Assembly: GCF_030646115.1 (NCBI RefSeq)
Contig: NZ_JAUSMX010000009.1
Span: forward strand, 372,001 to 436,000
Direction of reading: 5' to 3'
Length of the DNA stretch: 64,000 bases
Source of the DNA: Fluviicoccus sp.
GTDB lineage: Bacteria > Pseudomonadota > Gammaproteobacteria > Pseudomonadales > Moraxellaceae
The first letter of the stretch is position 1; every line of letters begins with the position of its first letter. A program made the translations under genes and the position numbers. The notes beneath the pieces were generated by a model. The model searched no databases and was not told the DNA's origin. It saw nothing but the letters and a program-made list of their open reading frames with translations. Below are positions 1 to 7,593 of this stretch, one piece after another.

Positions 1-368
1 CCCCTGATCAGGTGCTGGAAATGGAAGGCCGCCTGTCGGCTTTTGACGCCTCCTTCGAGGCCAGTGTCTCCGATGATGAGGACGAGCGCGCCATTCATTC
101 GCCTGCGCTGTATCTGGAAGACAATCGTTATGATCCGGCGCGCATGCTGGAAGAGTCGGATTGGGAAGAGGACAGCACCGAGCGTCTGGTGGCCGCCATG
201 GGACGTCTGGATGAGCGTTCACGCGATATTCTGACCCGCCGTTGGCTGTCGGACGAGAAAGCGACCTTGCATGAACTCGCCGCCGAATACAGTGTTTCAG
301 CCGAGCGTATCCGCCAGCTGGAAAAAAATGCCATGGAAAAGATCAAGTCGGCGATGCTGACAGCCTGA
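1..368 (+). CDS. rpoH: RNA polymerase heat-shock sigma factor RpoH (sigma-32), 3' part
   Basis: The reading frame is open from the window edge, so the 5' end is missing; about 121 C-terminal residues are present of a protein usually near 284. The visible part covers the end of region 3 and region 4: the acidic linker with WEED, the stretch LDERSRDIL, and the region 4.2 helix-turn-helix ending VSAERIRQLEKNAMEKI, which contacts the -35 element. This last stretch is almost the same as in E. coli RpoH. The protein directs RNA polymerase to heat-shock promoters in the cytoplasm. A strong terminator follows at 388-413, so the gene is transcribed separately from the thiamine genes downstream. Confidence 0.96.
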   Translation, partial: PDQVLEMEGRLSAFDASFEASVSDDEDERAIHSPALYLEDNRYDPARMLEESDWEEDSTERLVAAMGRLDERSRDILTRRWLSDEKATLHELAAEYSVSAERIRQLEKNAMEKIKSAMLTA

Positions 369-387
369 TTTCGGCAACGCATAATAT

Positions 388-413
388 CGGCCGCGCTTTT
401 GCGCGGCCTTTTT
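388..413 (+). terminator. Rho-independent terminator after rpoH
   Basis: A perfect 8-bp stem, GGCCGCGC / GCGCGGCC, with a TTTT loop is followed directly by a run of five T. It lies 20 bases after the rpoH stop codon. Confidence 0.9.
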
Positions 414-428
414 ATTGGAGCGATCACC

Positions 429-797
429 ATGTGGCTGGCGTTGGGAAGTTTGAACCTGGCTTTGGCCGTTACGCTGGGAGCCTTTGGTGCCCATGGCCTG
501 AAAGCGCGCCTGACCGCCGAGCAACTGGCTTGGTGGCATACCGGGTGCAACTATCATTTCATCCATGCCCTGGGGTTGCTGGCGCTTGGCATTCTGGCCG
601 CAAGCCGACCTGATTTAACGTGGAGTCGCGGAATTGGCGGTTGCCTACTGGCGGGGATCCTGATTTTCTCCGGCTCACTGTATGCCATGGCGCTGGGTGC
701 GCCGCGCTGGTTTGGCGCCATTACGCCCATTGGCGGGCTGGCCTTTATCGCTGGCTGGCTGTGGTTGGCCGTTTCCGCCTGGCAAAAGGGGATTTGA
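429..797 (+). CDS. DUF423 family membrane protein
   Basis: A 122-residue integral inner-membrane protein of the DUF423 (YgdD) family, function unknown. The family pattern is visible: an N-terminal helix with LGAFGAHGLK, then WWHTGCNYHFIHALGLL, and two further hydrophobic helices, four in all. ATG 429 is chosen because GGAG lies 8 bases upstream; an upstream TTG at 399 would start inside the rpoH terminator. The stop codon abuts the thiS start, so the gene is probably co-transcribed with thiS-thiG and trmB. A DUF423 gene close to rpoH and thiSG is also seen in pseudomonads. Confidence 0.88.
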   Translation: MWLALGSLNLALAVTLGAFGAHGLKARLTAEQLAWWHTGCNYHFIHALGLLALGILAASRPDLTWSRGIGGCLLAGILIFSGSLYAMALGAPRWFGAITPIGGLAFIAGWLWLAVSAWQKGI

Positions 798-998
798 ATG
801 CAGATTCTGGTAAACGGCGCGCCACAGGAACTGGTTGAAGGCGCAACGGTCAGTGACTTGCTGCAGGTGCTGGACCTGATGGGCAAGCGCCTGGCGGTGG
901 AAGTAAACGCCGAGATTGTGTCCCGCAGTCGCCATGCTGAAACCCGGTTGAATCCGGGCGACAAGGTTGAAATAGTCCACGCCATTGGCGGAGGTTGA
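798..998 (+). CDS. thiS: Sulfur carrier protein ThiS
   Basis: A 66-residue ubiquitin-fold carrier. Its C-terminal glycine is adenylated and converted to a thiocarboxylate that donates sulfur to the thiazole ring of thiamine. The protein begins MQILVNG and ends in a Gly tail (AIGGG), one glycine more than the usual Gly-Gly. It starts directly after the DUF423 stop and is followed after 5 bases by thiG, its enzymatic partner, so translation is probably coupled. Confidence 0.95.
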   Translation: MQILVNGAPQELVEGATVSDLLQVLDLMGKRLAVEVNAEIVSRSRHAETRLNPGDKVEIVHAIGGG

Positions 999-1003
999 AC
1001 GTA

Positions 1004-1789
1004 ATGAATGATGAAATGCTGTTGCTGGCCGGCAAGACCTACGAATCCCGCTTGCTGGTGGGAACGGGCAAGTACCGTGATCTGGAAGAAACCCGGCTGG
1101 CGATTGAGGCCAGTGGCGCGGAGATCGTGACCGTTGCCGTGCGCCGTACCAACATCGGCCAGACGCCTGGTGAGCCGAACCTGCTGGACGTAATCAGCCC
1201 GGACAAGTACACCATTTTGCCGAACACGGCCGGTTGTTATACCGCTGATGACGCTGTGCGCACCTGCCGCCTGGCGCGCGAGCTGCTGGACGGTCATTCA
1301 CTGGTGAAGCTGGAAGTGCTGGGTGACGAGAAGACGCTGTACCCGAATGTCGTGGAGACACTAAAGGCGGCTGAAGTCCTGGTTAAGGACGGTTTTCAGG
1401 TGATGGTCTATACCTCGGATGACCCCATCATTGCCAAGCAACTGGAAGAAATGGGTTGTGTGGCGGTGATGCCGCTGGGCAGCCTGATAGGTTCCGGCCT
1501 GGGCATCATCAATCCGTATAACCTGCGCATCATCATGGAGCAGGCGACGGTGCCGATCATTGTCGATGCCGGTGTCGGTACGGCTTCCGATGCCGCCATT
1601 GCGATGGAGCTGGGCTGCGCCGGTGTGTTGATGAATACCGCGATTGCCAAGGCGAAACAACCGGTATTGATGGCCTCCGCCATGAAAAAGGCGGTCGAGG
1701 CCGGGCGCGAGGCTTTCCTGGCCGGTCGCGTGCCTCGCAAGCTTTACGCCTCGGCCTCCAGTCCGCTGGACGGCCTGTTTTTCAAGTAA
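1004..1789 (+). CDS. thiG: Thiazole synthase ThiG
   Basis: A 261-residue TIM-barrel enzyme that condenses 1-deoxy-D-xylulose 5-phosphate, dehydroglycine and ThiS-thiocarboxylate into the thiamine thiazole phosphate. Family landmarks are [13 protein letters not shown] at the N-terminus, LVKLEVLGD with the Schiff-base lysine near residue 102, PLGSLIGSG, and [12 protein letters not shown] with the phosphate-binding loop. ATG 1004 is preferred over the in-frame TTG at 995 because GGAGG lies about 10 bases before it. It sits in an operon with thiS and probably trmB. Confidence 0.95.
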   Translation: MNDEMLLLAGKTYESRLLVGTGKYRDLEETRLAIEASGAEIVTVAVRRTNIGQTPGEPNLLDVISPDKYTILPNTAGCYTADDAVRTCRLARELLDGHSLVKLEVLGDEKTLYPNVVETLKAAEVLVKDGFQVMVYTSDDPIIAKQLEEMGCVAVMPLGSLIGSGLGIINPYNLRIIMEQATVPIIVDAGVGTASDAAIAMELGCAGVLMNTAIAKAKQPVLMASAMKKAVEAGREAFLAGRVPRKLYASASSPLDGLFFK

Positions 1790-1808
1790 TCAGAAGACGA
1801 TCATCCCC

Positions 1809-2528
1809 ATGTCCGAACCCGTTGCAGTCACGTCGGTTGAAGTTCCTGAAGAGCACAAGCGGCGCATCCTGACCTTCATGAAACGCTCTTCAGCGTTTAC
1901 CACCTCGCAAAAGCAGGGGCTCGAACAGTATGGCAGCCGCTATCTGCTGAATTTCCCCGACCAGAAGTTCAACCAGGAGGCTGTATTCGGCCGGCTGGCT
2001 CCATTGACGGTGGAAATCGGCTTCGGCATGGGATATTCGTTGATCGAGATGGCGAAGGCGGTGCCGGAAAGGGACTTTATCGGCATTGAAATCCATCCCA
2101 ATGGCTTGGCGCAGATTTGTTATGAGGCGGGCAGCATCAGCCTGCCTAACCTGCGGGTGATGGATGCAGATGCCTTGCTGGCGCTGGAACACTATTTTCC
2201 CGACGCCTGCATGGACACCGTGCAGTTGTATTTTGCCGATCCCTGGCCAAAGAAGAAGCATCACAAACGTCGTTTCGTGCAGACGCACATCATGCAGTTG
2301 ATCCGCCGCAAACTGAAGACGGGCGGGGTGTTTCATGCGGCTACCGACTGGCAGCCGTATGCGGAATGGATGCTGGAAATCCTTGAGTTTGCCGAGGGTT
2401 TCGAAAACATGGCCGGACCCGGCCAATACGCTGAGCGGCCTGCTTTCCGCCCCTTGACCAAGTTCGAAAACCGGGGGAACTTGTTGGGGCACGGGGTTTG
2501 GGACCTGCTTTACCGCAAGGTCCGCTAA
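1809..2528 (+). CDS. trmB: tRNA (guanine-N7)-methyltransferase TrmB
   Basis: A 239-residue class I SAM-dependent methyltransferase that makes m7G46 in tRNA variable loops. The SAM-binding segment EIGFGMGYSLIEMA (about residues 70-83), the acidic strand end FIGIEIH and the catalytic stretch FADPWPKKKHHKRR are characteristic of TrmB. It lies 19 bases after thiG on the same strand. It ends 6 bases before the stop of the convergent ribonuclease gene, and no clear terminator is seen between them. Confidence 0.95.
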   Translation: MSEPVAVTSVEVPEEHKRRILTFMKRSSAFTTSQKQGLEQYGSRYLLNFPDQKFNQEAVFGRLAPLTVEIGFGMGYSLIEMAKAVPERDFIGIEIHPNGLAQICYEAGSISLPNLRVMDADALLALEHYFPDACMDTVQLYFADPWPKKKHHKRRFVQTHIMQLIRRKLKTGGVFHAATDWQPYAEWMLEILEFAEGFENMAGPGQYAERPAFRPLTKFENRGNLLGHGVWDLLYRKVR

Positions 2529-2534
2529 CCGTAT

Positions 2535-3890
2535 TCAGACCGTGATGGTTTGCATGTATTCGGCAACCTTCACGGTCATGGGTGTTTGCTCTTCGATATA
2601 TTTGCGTTGATTGTCCGCAGCATCCGGTTCGCCATGCACCAGATAAATCAAGGTGTTGGGCGTCAACGCCGAGGCCTTCAGCCATTCAGTGATTTCGACA
2701 TAATCTGCATGCCCTGACAGTCCGTCGAGCAATTCGACATGGGCCGCACAGGGCACATAGGCACCATGAATCTTGATCGATTCAGCCCCTTCCAGCATGT
2801 TGGCTCCCCGCGTTCCCCCGGCCTGAAATCCGGTGAACATGATCGTGTTTTTCGGGAAGGGCAGCAGCCGTTTCATATGATGCAAAATGCGCCCGCCGGT
2901 GGCCATGCCGCTGCCGGCAATAATGATATGGCCGCCGTTTTCTTCATCAAGTTCCTTGGACTCGGATACCGTTCGCGTGAATGTCGTGGCGTGACAGAGG
3001 CTTCGGCACTCCTCATCACTAAGACGGTGTAATTCATTGTATTCACAATAAATTTCAGAGGCGTCAATCGCCATGGGGCTGTCGAGGAAGATCGGGACCC
3101 GCTTGATGCGTTGCTGGTCCATCAGGCGCGTCAGCATGTGCAGCAGGATCTGGGTCCGCCCGACGGCAAAGCTGGGGACTGCCAGGACGCCGCCTCTTTC
3201 GGAGGTTTCGTTGACAATGCGCTCCAGTTGCTGCCAAGGGTCGGTATCAGGGTGCCGGCGGTTGCCATAGGTCGACTCCAGAACCAGCAAGTCCAGCTCC
3301 GGCAAGGGGGCAGGGGGCAGCATGAACAGGTCGTCGGGGCGCCCGACATCGCCCGAGAAACCGACGCGCTTGCCTTCACCGACAATGATGGCGCTGCCGG
3401 CGCCGAGCAAGTGCCCGACGGGATGCAGGTGGATCGTCAGATCGCCCACCTTGAACGGGTGGTCAAATGAAACACCCTTGAGCAGGCGGCAACTGGCGAT
3501 GGCCATATCCATGTCATACAGCGGTTCCGGCTTTTCGTGCTTGCCGATCTTGTGGCGTTCGTAGAACTTGGCGTCTTCTTCCTGCAGGTGCCCGGCATCG
3601 CGGAGCAGGATGTCGCACAGGGCCTTGGTGGCATGATGACAGTAGACCGGCCCGCGAAAGCCGTTTTTGTAAAGCACAGGCAGAAAGCCGGAGTGATCAA
3701 TGTGAGCGTGGGTCAGGATCACGGCGTCCAGCGATGAGGCCTTGAACGGCAGGGGTTCGCGGTTACGTTCGCGCAGCCATTTGTAGCCTTGATACAGGCC
3801 GCAATCGATCAGGATTTTCGTCTTGCCGGAGGTCAGCAAATATTTGGAGCCGGTAACGGTCTGGGTGGCGCCGAGAAATTGAATTTTCAT
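2535..3890 (-). CDS. Metallo-beta-lactamase / beta-CASP RNA-processing protein
   Basis: A 451-residue protein of the YsgA/CPSF73-like group: metallo-beta-lactamase fold, beta-CASP insert and C-terminal RMMBL segment. The metal-binding motif HAHIDHSG lies near residues 60-67. Later metal ligands are in PVGHLLGAGS and SGDVGRPDD, and the C-terminal GLSGHAD and LVHGEPDA segments close the active site. Members are zinc-dependent endo- or exoribonucleases acting in the cytoplasm; the exact substrate of this one is not known. It stands alone on the minus strand, convergent with trmB. Assignment to the family is firm; the cellular role is inferred. Confidence 0.88.
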   Translation of the reverse strand: MKIQFLGATQTVTGSKYLLTSGKTKILIDCGLYQGYKWLRERNREPLPFKASSLDAVILTHAHIDHSGFLPVLYKNGFRGPVYCHHATKALCDILLRDAGHLQEEDAKFYERHKIGKHEKPEPLYDMDMAIASCRLLKGVSFDHPFKVGDLTIHLHPVGHLLGAGSAIIVGEGKRVGFSGDVGRPDDLFMLPPAPLPELDLLVLESTYGNRRHPDTDPWQQLERIVNETSERGGVLAVPSFAVGRTQILLHMLTRLMDQQRIKRVPIFLDSPMAIDASEIYCEYNELHRLSDEECRSLCHATTFTRTVSESKELDEENGGHIIIAGSGMATGGRILHHMKRLLPFPKNTIMFTGFQAGGTRGANMLEGAESIKIHGAYVPCAAHVELLDGLSGHADYVEITEWLKASALTPNTLIYLVHGEPDAADNQRKYIEEQTPMTVKVAEYMQTITV

Positions 3891-4086
3891 GGGGAAGTCC
3901 GATTTAAGTCTGGAAACCGTGACATGGACAGTAACCTTATGATTTGTATGTACTATGGGTGGGGGTTGGTGTCAATGGAAAAGCGGGATGAGAGAGTCTG
4001 GCGTACGAAAAGACAACGGGGTGATTGGTTTGAGGGGAATTTGGCTGACACTGGTAGAACTGTCAATTCGGCAGCCGCTATTGGGG

Positions 4087-4620
4087 CTACCGGTGTCGAA
4101 GGCTAGAGCCATTAAGGTGTGGTGTCATGAGCAAACCTGACAGCTCATAGCCTTGAGCTATAGCCGCTTTTTGGGCTTCCTCAAACAGATCAGGCGAAAG
4201 TTGCGGCGTCCGGGATAGCAGCCACAGATACTTCCGGCTGGGATTACCGACCAGCGCCCAGCGGTACTCGGGATCCAGGCCAATCACCCAGTAGTTGCCA
4301 CTGAAGGGCCAGAAGAATGTCACCTTGAGCCTAGCGTTAACGGTGTCCGGAACGACCTTGGCGCGTCCGGTGGCTTCCTGCCAGCCATTGTCCGTCCGGC
4401 AGCGGTTCAGTACGGTGATCCGGCCGTCTTCACGAAGCCCGTATTGCGCGGTGGTGTCGCCAATGCAGTGGTGTTGGAAGAACATCGGCAGATGGGCGAT
4501 CTCGTACCAGGTGCCGAGGTAACGAGCTAGATCGACACGGGGGACTGTGGTGACGGGTTCAGCCTTGGCGGTGACGCTGGCCAAAAGCATCAGCAAGGGC
4601 ATCCAGCGGCGGGTGTTCAT
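4087..4620 (-). CDS. Lipocalin family protein (Blc-like)
   Basis: A 177-residue exported protein. It has an N-terminal signal peptide (MNTRRWMPLLMLLASVTAKA) followed by the lipocalin hallmark LGTWYEIAHLP and later strands with FFWPFSGNYWVIGLDPEY and YLWLLSRTP, as in bacterial Blc. Blc proteins bind fatty acids or lysophospholipids. Unlike E. coli Blc there is no lipobox cysteine at the signal peptide end, so this one is predicted to be soluble in the periplasm. It is the last recognisable core gene before the island. Confidence 0.88.
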   Translation of the reverse strand: MNTRRWMPLLMLLASVTAKAEPVTTVPRVDLARYLGTWYEIAHLPMFFQHHCIGDTTAQYGLREDGRITVLNRCRTDNGWQEATGRAKVVPDTVNARLKVTFFWPFSGNYWVIGLDPEYRWALVGNPSRKYLWLLSRTPQLSPDLFEEAQKAAIAQGYELSGLLMTPHLNGSSLRHR

Positions 4621-4936
4621 GAGTGTGACGGCTATAGTTTATTGGTAAGCCCATGGTACGCGCTATGGGGGTAGATCAGGGATATACAATTACGGCGTCT
4701 GGCGCTTGGGCAGGTCAGTTTTGTTGTGCGCTTGAAAATATTTAAAGGTTGGGGTGGCCGGGAAGCGATTTTTATAAGCTGGTAACGTTTGGATTTTGCA
4801 CCGGCATAGAGTTGGGAGCCAATTTTGATACCCAAGGCTTAATCAATTACTTGCTTTTATAGGGGTAGCGGGAGGGGGCGAAACGTGTTTTGGAGTGAAT
4901 TACGGATCCAAAGAAATTTGTAAGTTTTTGATTAGT
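4621..4936. other. Gene-free left flank with a decayed island-end copy
   Basis: No convincing gene is seen. From 4851 to 4936 the sequence aligns without gaps to 34567-34652, the right-hand end of the island, with roughly three quarters of bases identical. The offset is the constant 29716 bases that also relates the two attachment cores. It includes weakened copies of the GAGGGGTCG repeats. Chromosomal sequence outside an attachment site should not resemble the far inner end of the element, so this looks like the remains of a related element once inserted at the same tRNA gene. Confidence 0.6.
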
Positions 4937-4983
4937 ATGGCGCGCCCGGCGGGATTCGAACCCACGACCCCTGCCTTCGGAGG
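4937..4983 (+). repeat. attL core: 47-bp direct repeat of the tRNA-Arg 3' end
   Basis: Identical over 47 bases to 34653-34699, which is the 3' half of the intact tRNA-Arg(CCG) gene from the CCA end to the anticodon arm. Identity stops abruptly at 4984. The copy faces the integrase gene 170 bases away. This is the classic layout of a tyrosine-recombinase island in a tRNA gene: an intact tRNA at one end and a partial copy at the other. Confidence 0.93.
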
Positions 4984-5079
4984 TAGATATTTCTCAGTCC
5001 GCCTAAGTCCAGTAGCAACCTTCATTGTTCTTCAAAACGATTGCGCTGCAATAGATGCAGCTGATTCACCGTGCTATGA

Positions 5080-5135
5080 TGTCCATTACTGTCCATCCTC
5101 AGTCAGTGATTTTTGAGGGGTCGTATGAGGGGTCG
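5080..5135 (+). repeat. Left copy of a phased repeat module, probable integrase arm sites
   Basis: TGTCCAT occurs at 5080 and 5090 (10-bp spacing). After 24 bases from the last GTCCA come two GAGGGGTCG copies at 5115 and 5127 (12-bp spacing). The same parts with the same spacings and orientation occur at 34531-34596 near the other end. They lie just upstream of the chosen integrase start, so they could bind the integrase or an excisionase and could also control int transcription. Confidence 0.65.
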
Positions 5136-5150
5136 GAAACGGGGGTAATC

Positions 5151-6500
5151 ATGAGTCAACTACCAATTTCAACGGATCGGCAATGCGCAGCACTTAGCTG
5201 TCCTGGCGGGAAAATAAAAATAAGGGTGACCGTTAAACATGCTGGATACGGTGGCCTATCCCTGGAAGCAAGATCTGATCGTGATGCCAAGTCCTGGGTG
5301 TTTCGATTCCGCTTGAATGATCAAGCTTTGGAAATGAAGTTGGGTTCCTACCCCAGTGTTTCATTAACAAATGCACGGGCGCTGCATAAAGAGGCCGTAG
5401 CATTGGTCAAACAAGGAATTGATCCTCGTCATCATAAGGCAGCCGTTAAGGCCGAAAACTTGGCTGTGTTAACGATGCAGGAAGTTCATGAGCGTTGGCT
5501 GAAGCATCTAATACGAGCTGATGAGATCAAGCCGTCAACAATACAGGAGCACGCAGACCGATGGAGTCGTTATCTGCAAAAGTCTCTTGGCAATATCCGC
5601 CTGGATCATATTCAACGGACGCATCTTGCTGGTGCGCTCGATAAGATGCGTGAGAACACCCGTGAGCAAACCCGTAAGGCAATGAGCACGCTGAATGGGA
5701 TGTTGGACTATGCTTTGGCGCGGGGAATGATTAATGAAAACCCGATGCGATTGCTAAGGCCAAAGGATTTCGCTGCCAGCACATCTGAAGGGCGTAGCCG
5801 ATGGTTAACTTTGTCTGAGTTACGCATGCTTTGGATGGCAATTGAAATGAAGGGAAAGGAGGGGCGAGGAGTTGCTGCAACGTCCGTCTTGAGTGTTTCA
5901 ATGATAGGGGTCATTAAGACGGTCATTCTGACGGGGGTTCGGCGTGAAGAAGCAGTAGGCATGCGCTGGGATGAACTGGATTTAGAAGCAGGGTTGTGGG
6001 TACTACCACCTGAACGTACGAAGAACGGGGCTGGGCATACGATCTATCTTTCGCGCCAGCAGATTGATTTACTGGCTGAATTGAAGTTGTTGAATGGCGG
6101 CTCATCATTTGTATTTGCTTCACCTCGCCGGGATGAGAGATCCAGTGTGCCATCGCGCAGGGAGGACAGACCAATCACCGCACACAGTGTTTCTAGGGCA
6201 ATTAAGCGACTTCAAGAGCCCGCGTCAATAACGCAACCGGATGGACCTCTCTTTCAGAAGGTGGCAGAGTTTACATTGCACGACCTGAGGCGTACTTGTG
6301 CAACGCATTGGGCAGATACTCTTCAGGCGGATTCTCGTGTTGTCGAGTTAATGTTGAATCACCTGCCTGTCGATAAATTGATTCGCACGTATCAGCGAGG
6401 CAGGCAAGTTGACCGTCAAAAGGAGACATGGTTGAAGTGGGGGGATTTGGTAGAGCGAGAAGTTGCAAACGAGCCTGGGGTTGTTGTTCAGATAACATGA
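5151..6500 (+). CDS. int: Tyrosine recombinase (P4-type integrase) of the island
   Basis: A 449-residue integrase that recombines the 3' end of tRNA-Arg with the element. Visible parts are an N-terminal arm-binding region (about 20-100, with MKLGSYPSVSLTNARA), a core-binding SAM-like domain (about 125-220) and the catalytic domain. The catalytic arginine is in TGVRREEA (near 263), the H-x-x-R pair in LHDLRRTCATHW (near 377-380) and the nucleophile tyrosine in IRTYQRGRQ (near 413). ATG 5151 is preferred over the in-frame ATG at 5055, because the longer form would run through the phased repeat module. The gene reads away from attL at 4937-4983. Confidence 0.92.
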   Translation: MSQLPISTDRQCAALSCPGGKIKIRVTVKHAGYGGLSLEARSDRDAKSWVFRFRLNDQALEMKLGSYPSVSLTNARALHKEAVALVKQGIDPRHHKAAVKAENLAVLTMQEVHERWLKHLIRADEIKPSTIQEHADRWSRYLQKSLGNIRLDHIQRTHLAGALDKMRENTREQTRKAMSTLNGMLDYALARGMINENPMRLLRPKDFAASTSEGRSRWLTLSELRMLWMAIEMKGKEGRGVAATSVLSVSMIGVIKTVILTGVRREEAVGMRWDELDLEAGLWVLPPERTKNGAGHTIYLSRQQIDLLAELKLLNGGSSFVFASPRRDERSSVPSRREDRPITAHSVSRAIKRLQEPASITQPDGPLFQKVAEFTLHDLRRTCATHWADTLQADSRVVELMLNHLPVDKLIRTYQRGRQVDRQKETWLKWGDLVEREVANEPGVVVQIT

Positions 6501-6605
6501 GCATTGGTTAGATGTCGGCAACACGCATTACAAAAGTCGTTGTGGAAGCAAATGTGCTATTGTTGCATCAGTTAAGTTGCTGCTGCAGGGGGTTCAACCA
6601 ACCTG

Positions 6606-7343
6606 TTAATTTGAAGATAACTTCTGCGTTCCGAGGTTGGCATACTCTCTTTCAATGTCAGCTTTTAATTTTCTCTCGAAGAATTCTAAGTATATTTTTT
6701 GATCTTTTAATGCTGATGCTTTTTCTTCTTTGGTTAGCTCCATATCGTTATGTCCAAAGCGTTTTAGCGTTATGTCCTTTATTGATAACTCAAGCCATAA
6801 GTTACAAAGAGTCGCTTTTATTAATTTAATTTTCTTTTTTTCTAGCTCAACTTCATAGTTGGCGCTGTTCAATCGAAATTGAAGGTCATCTATTTGCCGT
6901 TGCTGCCTGTCCTTCCTCTCCTTTTCGTGATGCAGGTTAATTTTAATTACTCGTTGATCGGCCACGTGTAGTTGGTATGCGTGCTCAATTATATCTTCCA
7001 ACGTCTCACTGACAGATTTATTGCCGGCGAGTTCCCGCATTTTTTTGGCCACGCCAGTGCTCATGACATAGCTGTAGCCTTTACGGTCCGAGGTCTTGCC
7101 TCGGATTTTCTTGGAATTCCACGCGGCTCGCATTCGTTTATAAACAATGAGCGCCTTGTCCAAGTTTTCGGCTGCTTGGCTAGTGAAACTCTTTTCTGCA
7201 TCGTCAAGGTAGGCTCCAAAATCGCGAATTCTGGGATCACCTATGAAGTGATTTGCAAGGTAGTTAACAGCCCACTCCAATTGCTTGGGATTCTTCCTGT
7301 CGATCCATCCTGTCCATTTCCTCTGTTCGGTCTGCCTTGGCAT
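6606..7343 (-). CDS. Unknown island protein with a basic N-terminal part and coiled coil
   Basis: About 245 residues; not recognised as a named family. The N-terminal part is basic. A segment around VAKKMRELAGNKSVSETLEDII resembles the strand-helix-helix pattern of ribbon-helix-helix DNA-binding proteins. It is followed by a long charged coiled coil (HEKERKDRQQRQIDDLQFRL onward) and a lysine-rich C-terminus. A DNA-binding or segregation-type accessory role is possible but only inferred. The start is uncertain: ATG 7343 (MPRQTEQRKW) and ATG 7367 are both plausible and neither has a strong ribosome site. It is transcribed away from the 563-residue gene across a 250-bp intergenic region. Confidence 0.6.
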   Translation of the reverse strand: MPRQTEQRKWTGWIDRKNPKQLEWAVNYLANHFIGDPRIRDFGAYLDDAEKSFTSQAAENLDKALIVYKRMRAAWNSKKIRGKTSDRKGYSYVMSTGVAKKMRELAGNKSVSETLEDIIEHAYQLHVADQRVIKINLHHEKERKDRQQRQIDDLQFRLNSANYEVELEKKKIKLIKATLCNLWLELSIKDITLKRFGHNDMELTKEEKASALKDQKIYLEFFERKLKADIEREYANLGTQKLSSN

Positions 7344-7593
7344 GGTAGTCACCAAATGTCGTTGCATGCTCTTGGGGGTGGAGCACGTCACGAACATGCT
7401 ACTTAGTAGCGCAATTAGTTGCAATATTAGTATGCATACAAGAACAGGTAATTGAAATATACAGGGGGTAAAAACAAAGATTAAATACTAGCTTATGCAT
7501 AGCTTGGATAGGTTGTATCATTGAATAAGTCGGACTGGAATGCAGCAAGTACAGACATGCTTCGGCTTCAATGCAAGGGGAAGGTAAAGTGAC

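Noticed and set aside
3789-4106. Plus-strand frame between the ribonuclease and lipocalin genes
   Set aside because: It overlaps both genes, lacks a ribosome site and has no recognisable motif.
4895-5116. Short plus-strand frame starting over the attL core, with [16 protein letters not shown]
   Set aside because: This peptide is the antisense translation of a tRNA 3' end; the same text appears at 34611. It marks the attachment core, not a protein.
6512-6829. Hydrophobic plus-strand frame after the integrase
   Set aside because: It lies opposite the lysine-rich end of the minus-strand coiled-coil gene, which explains its Leu/Phe-rich text.
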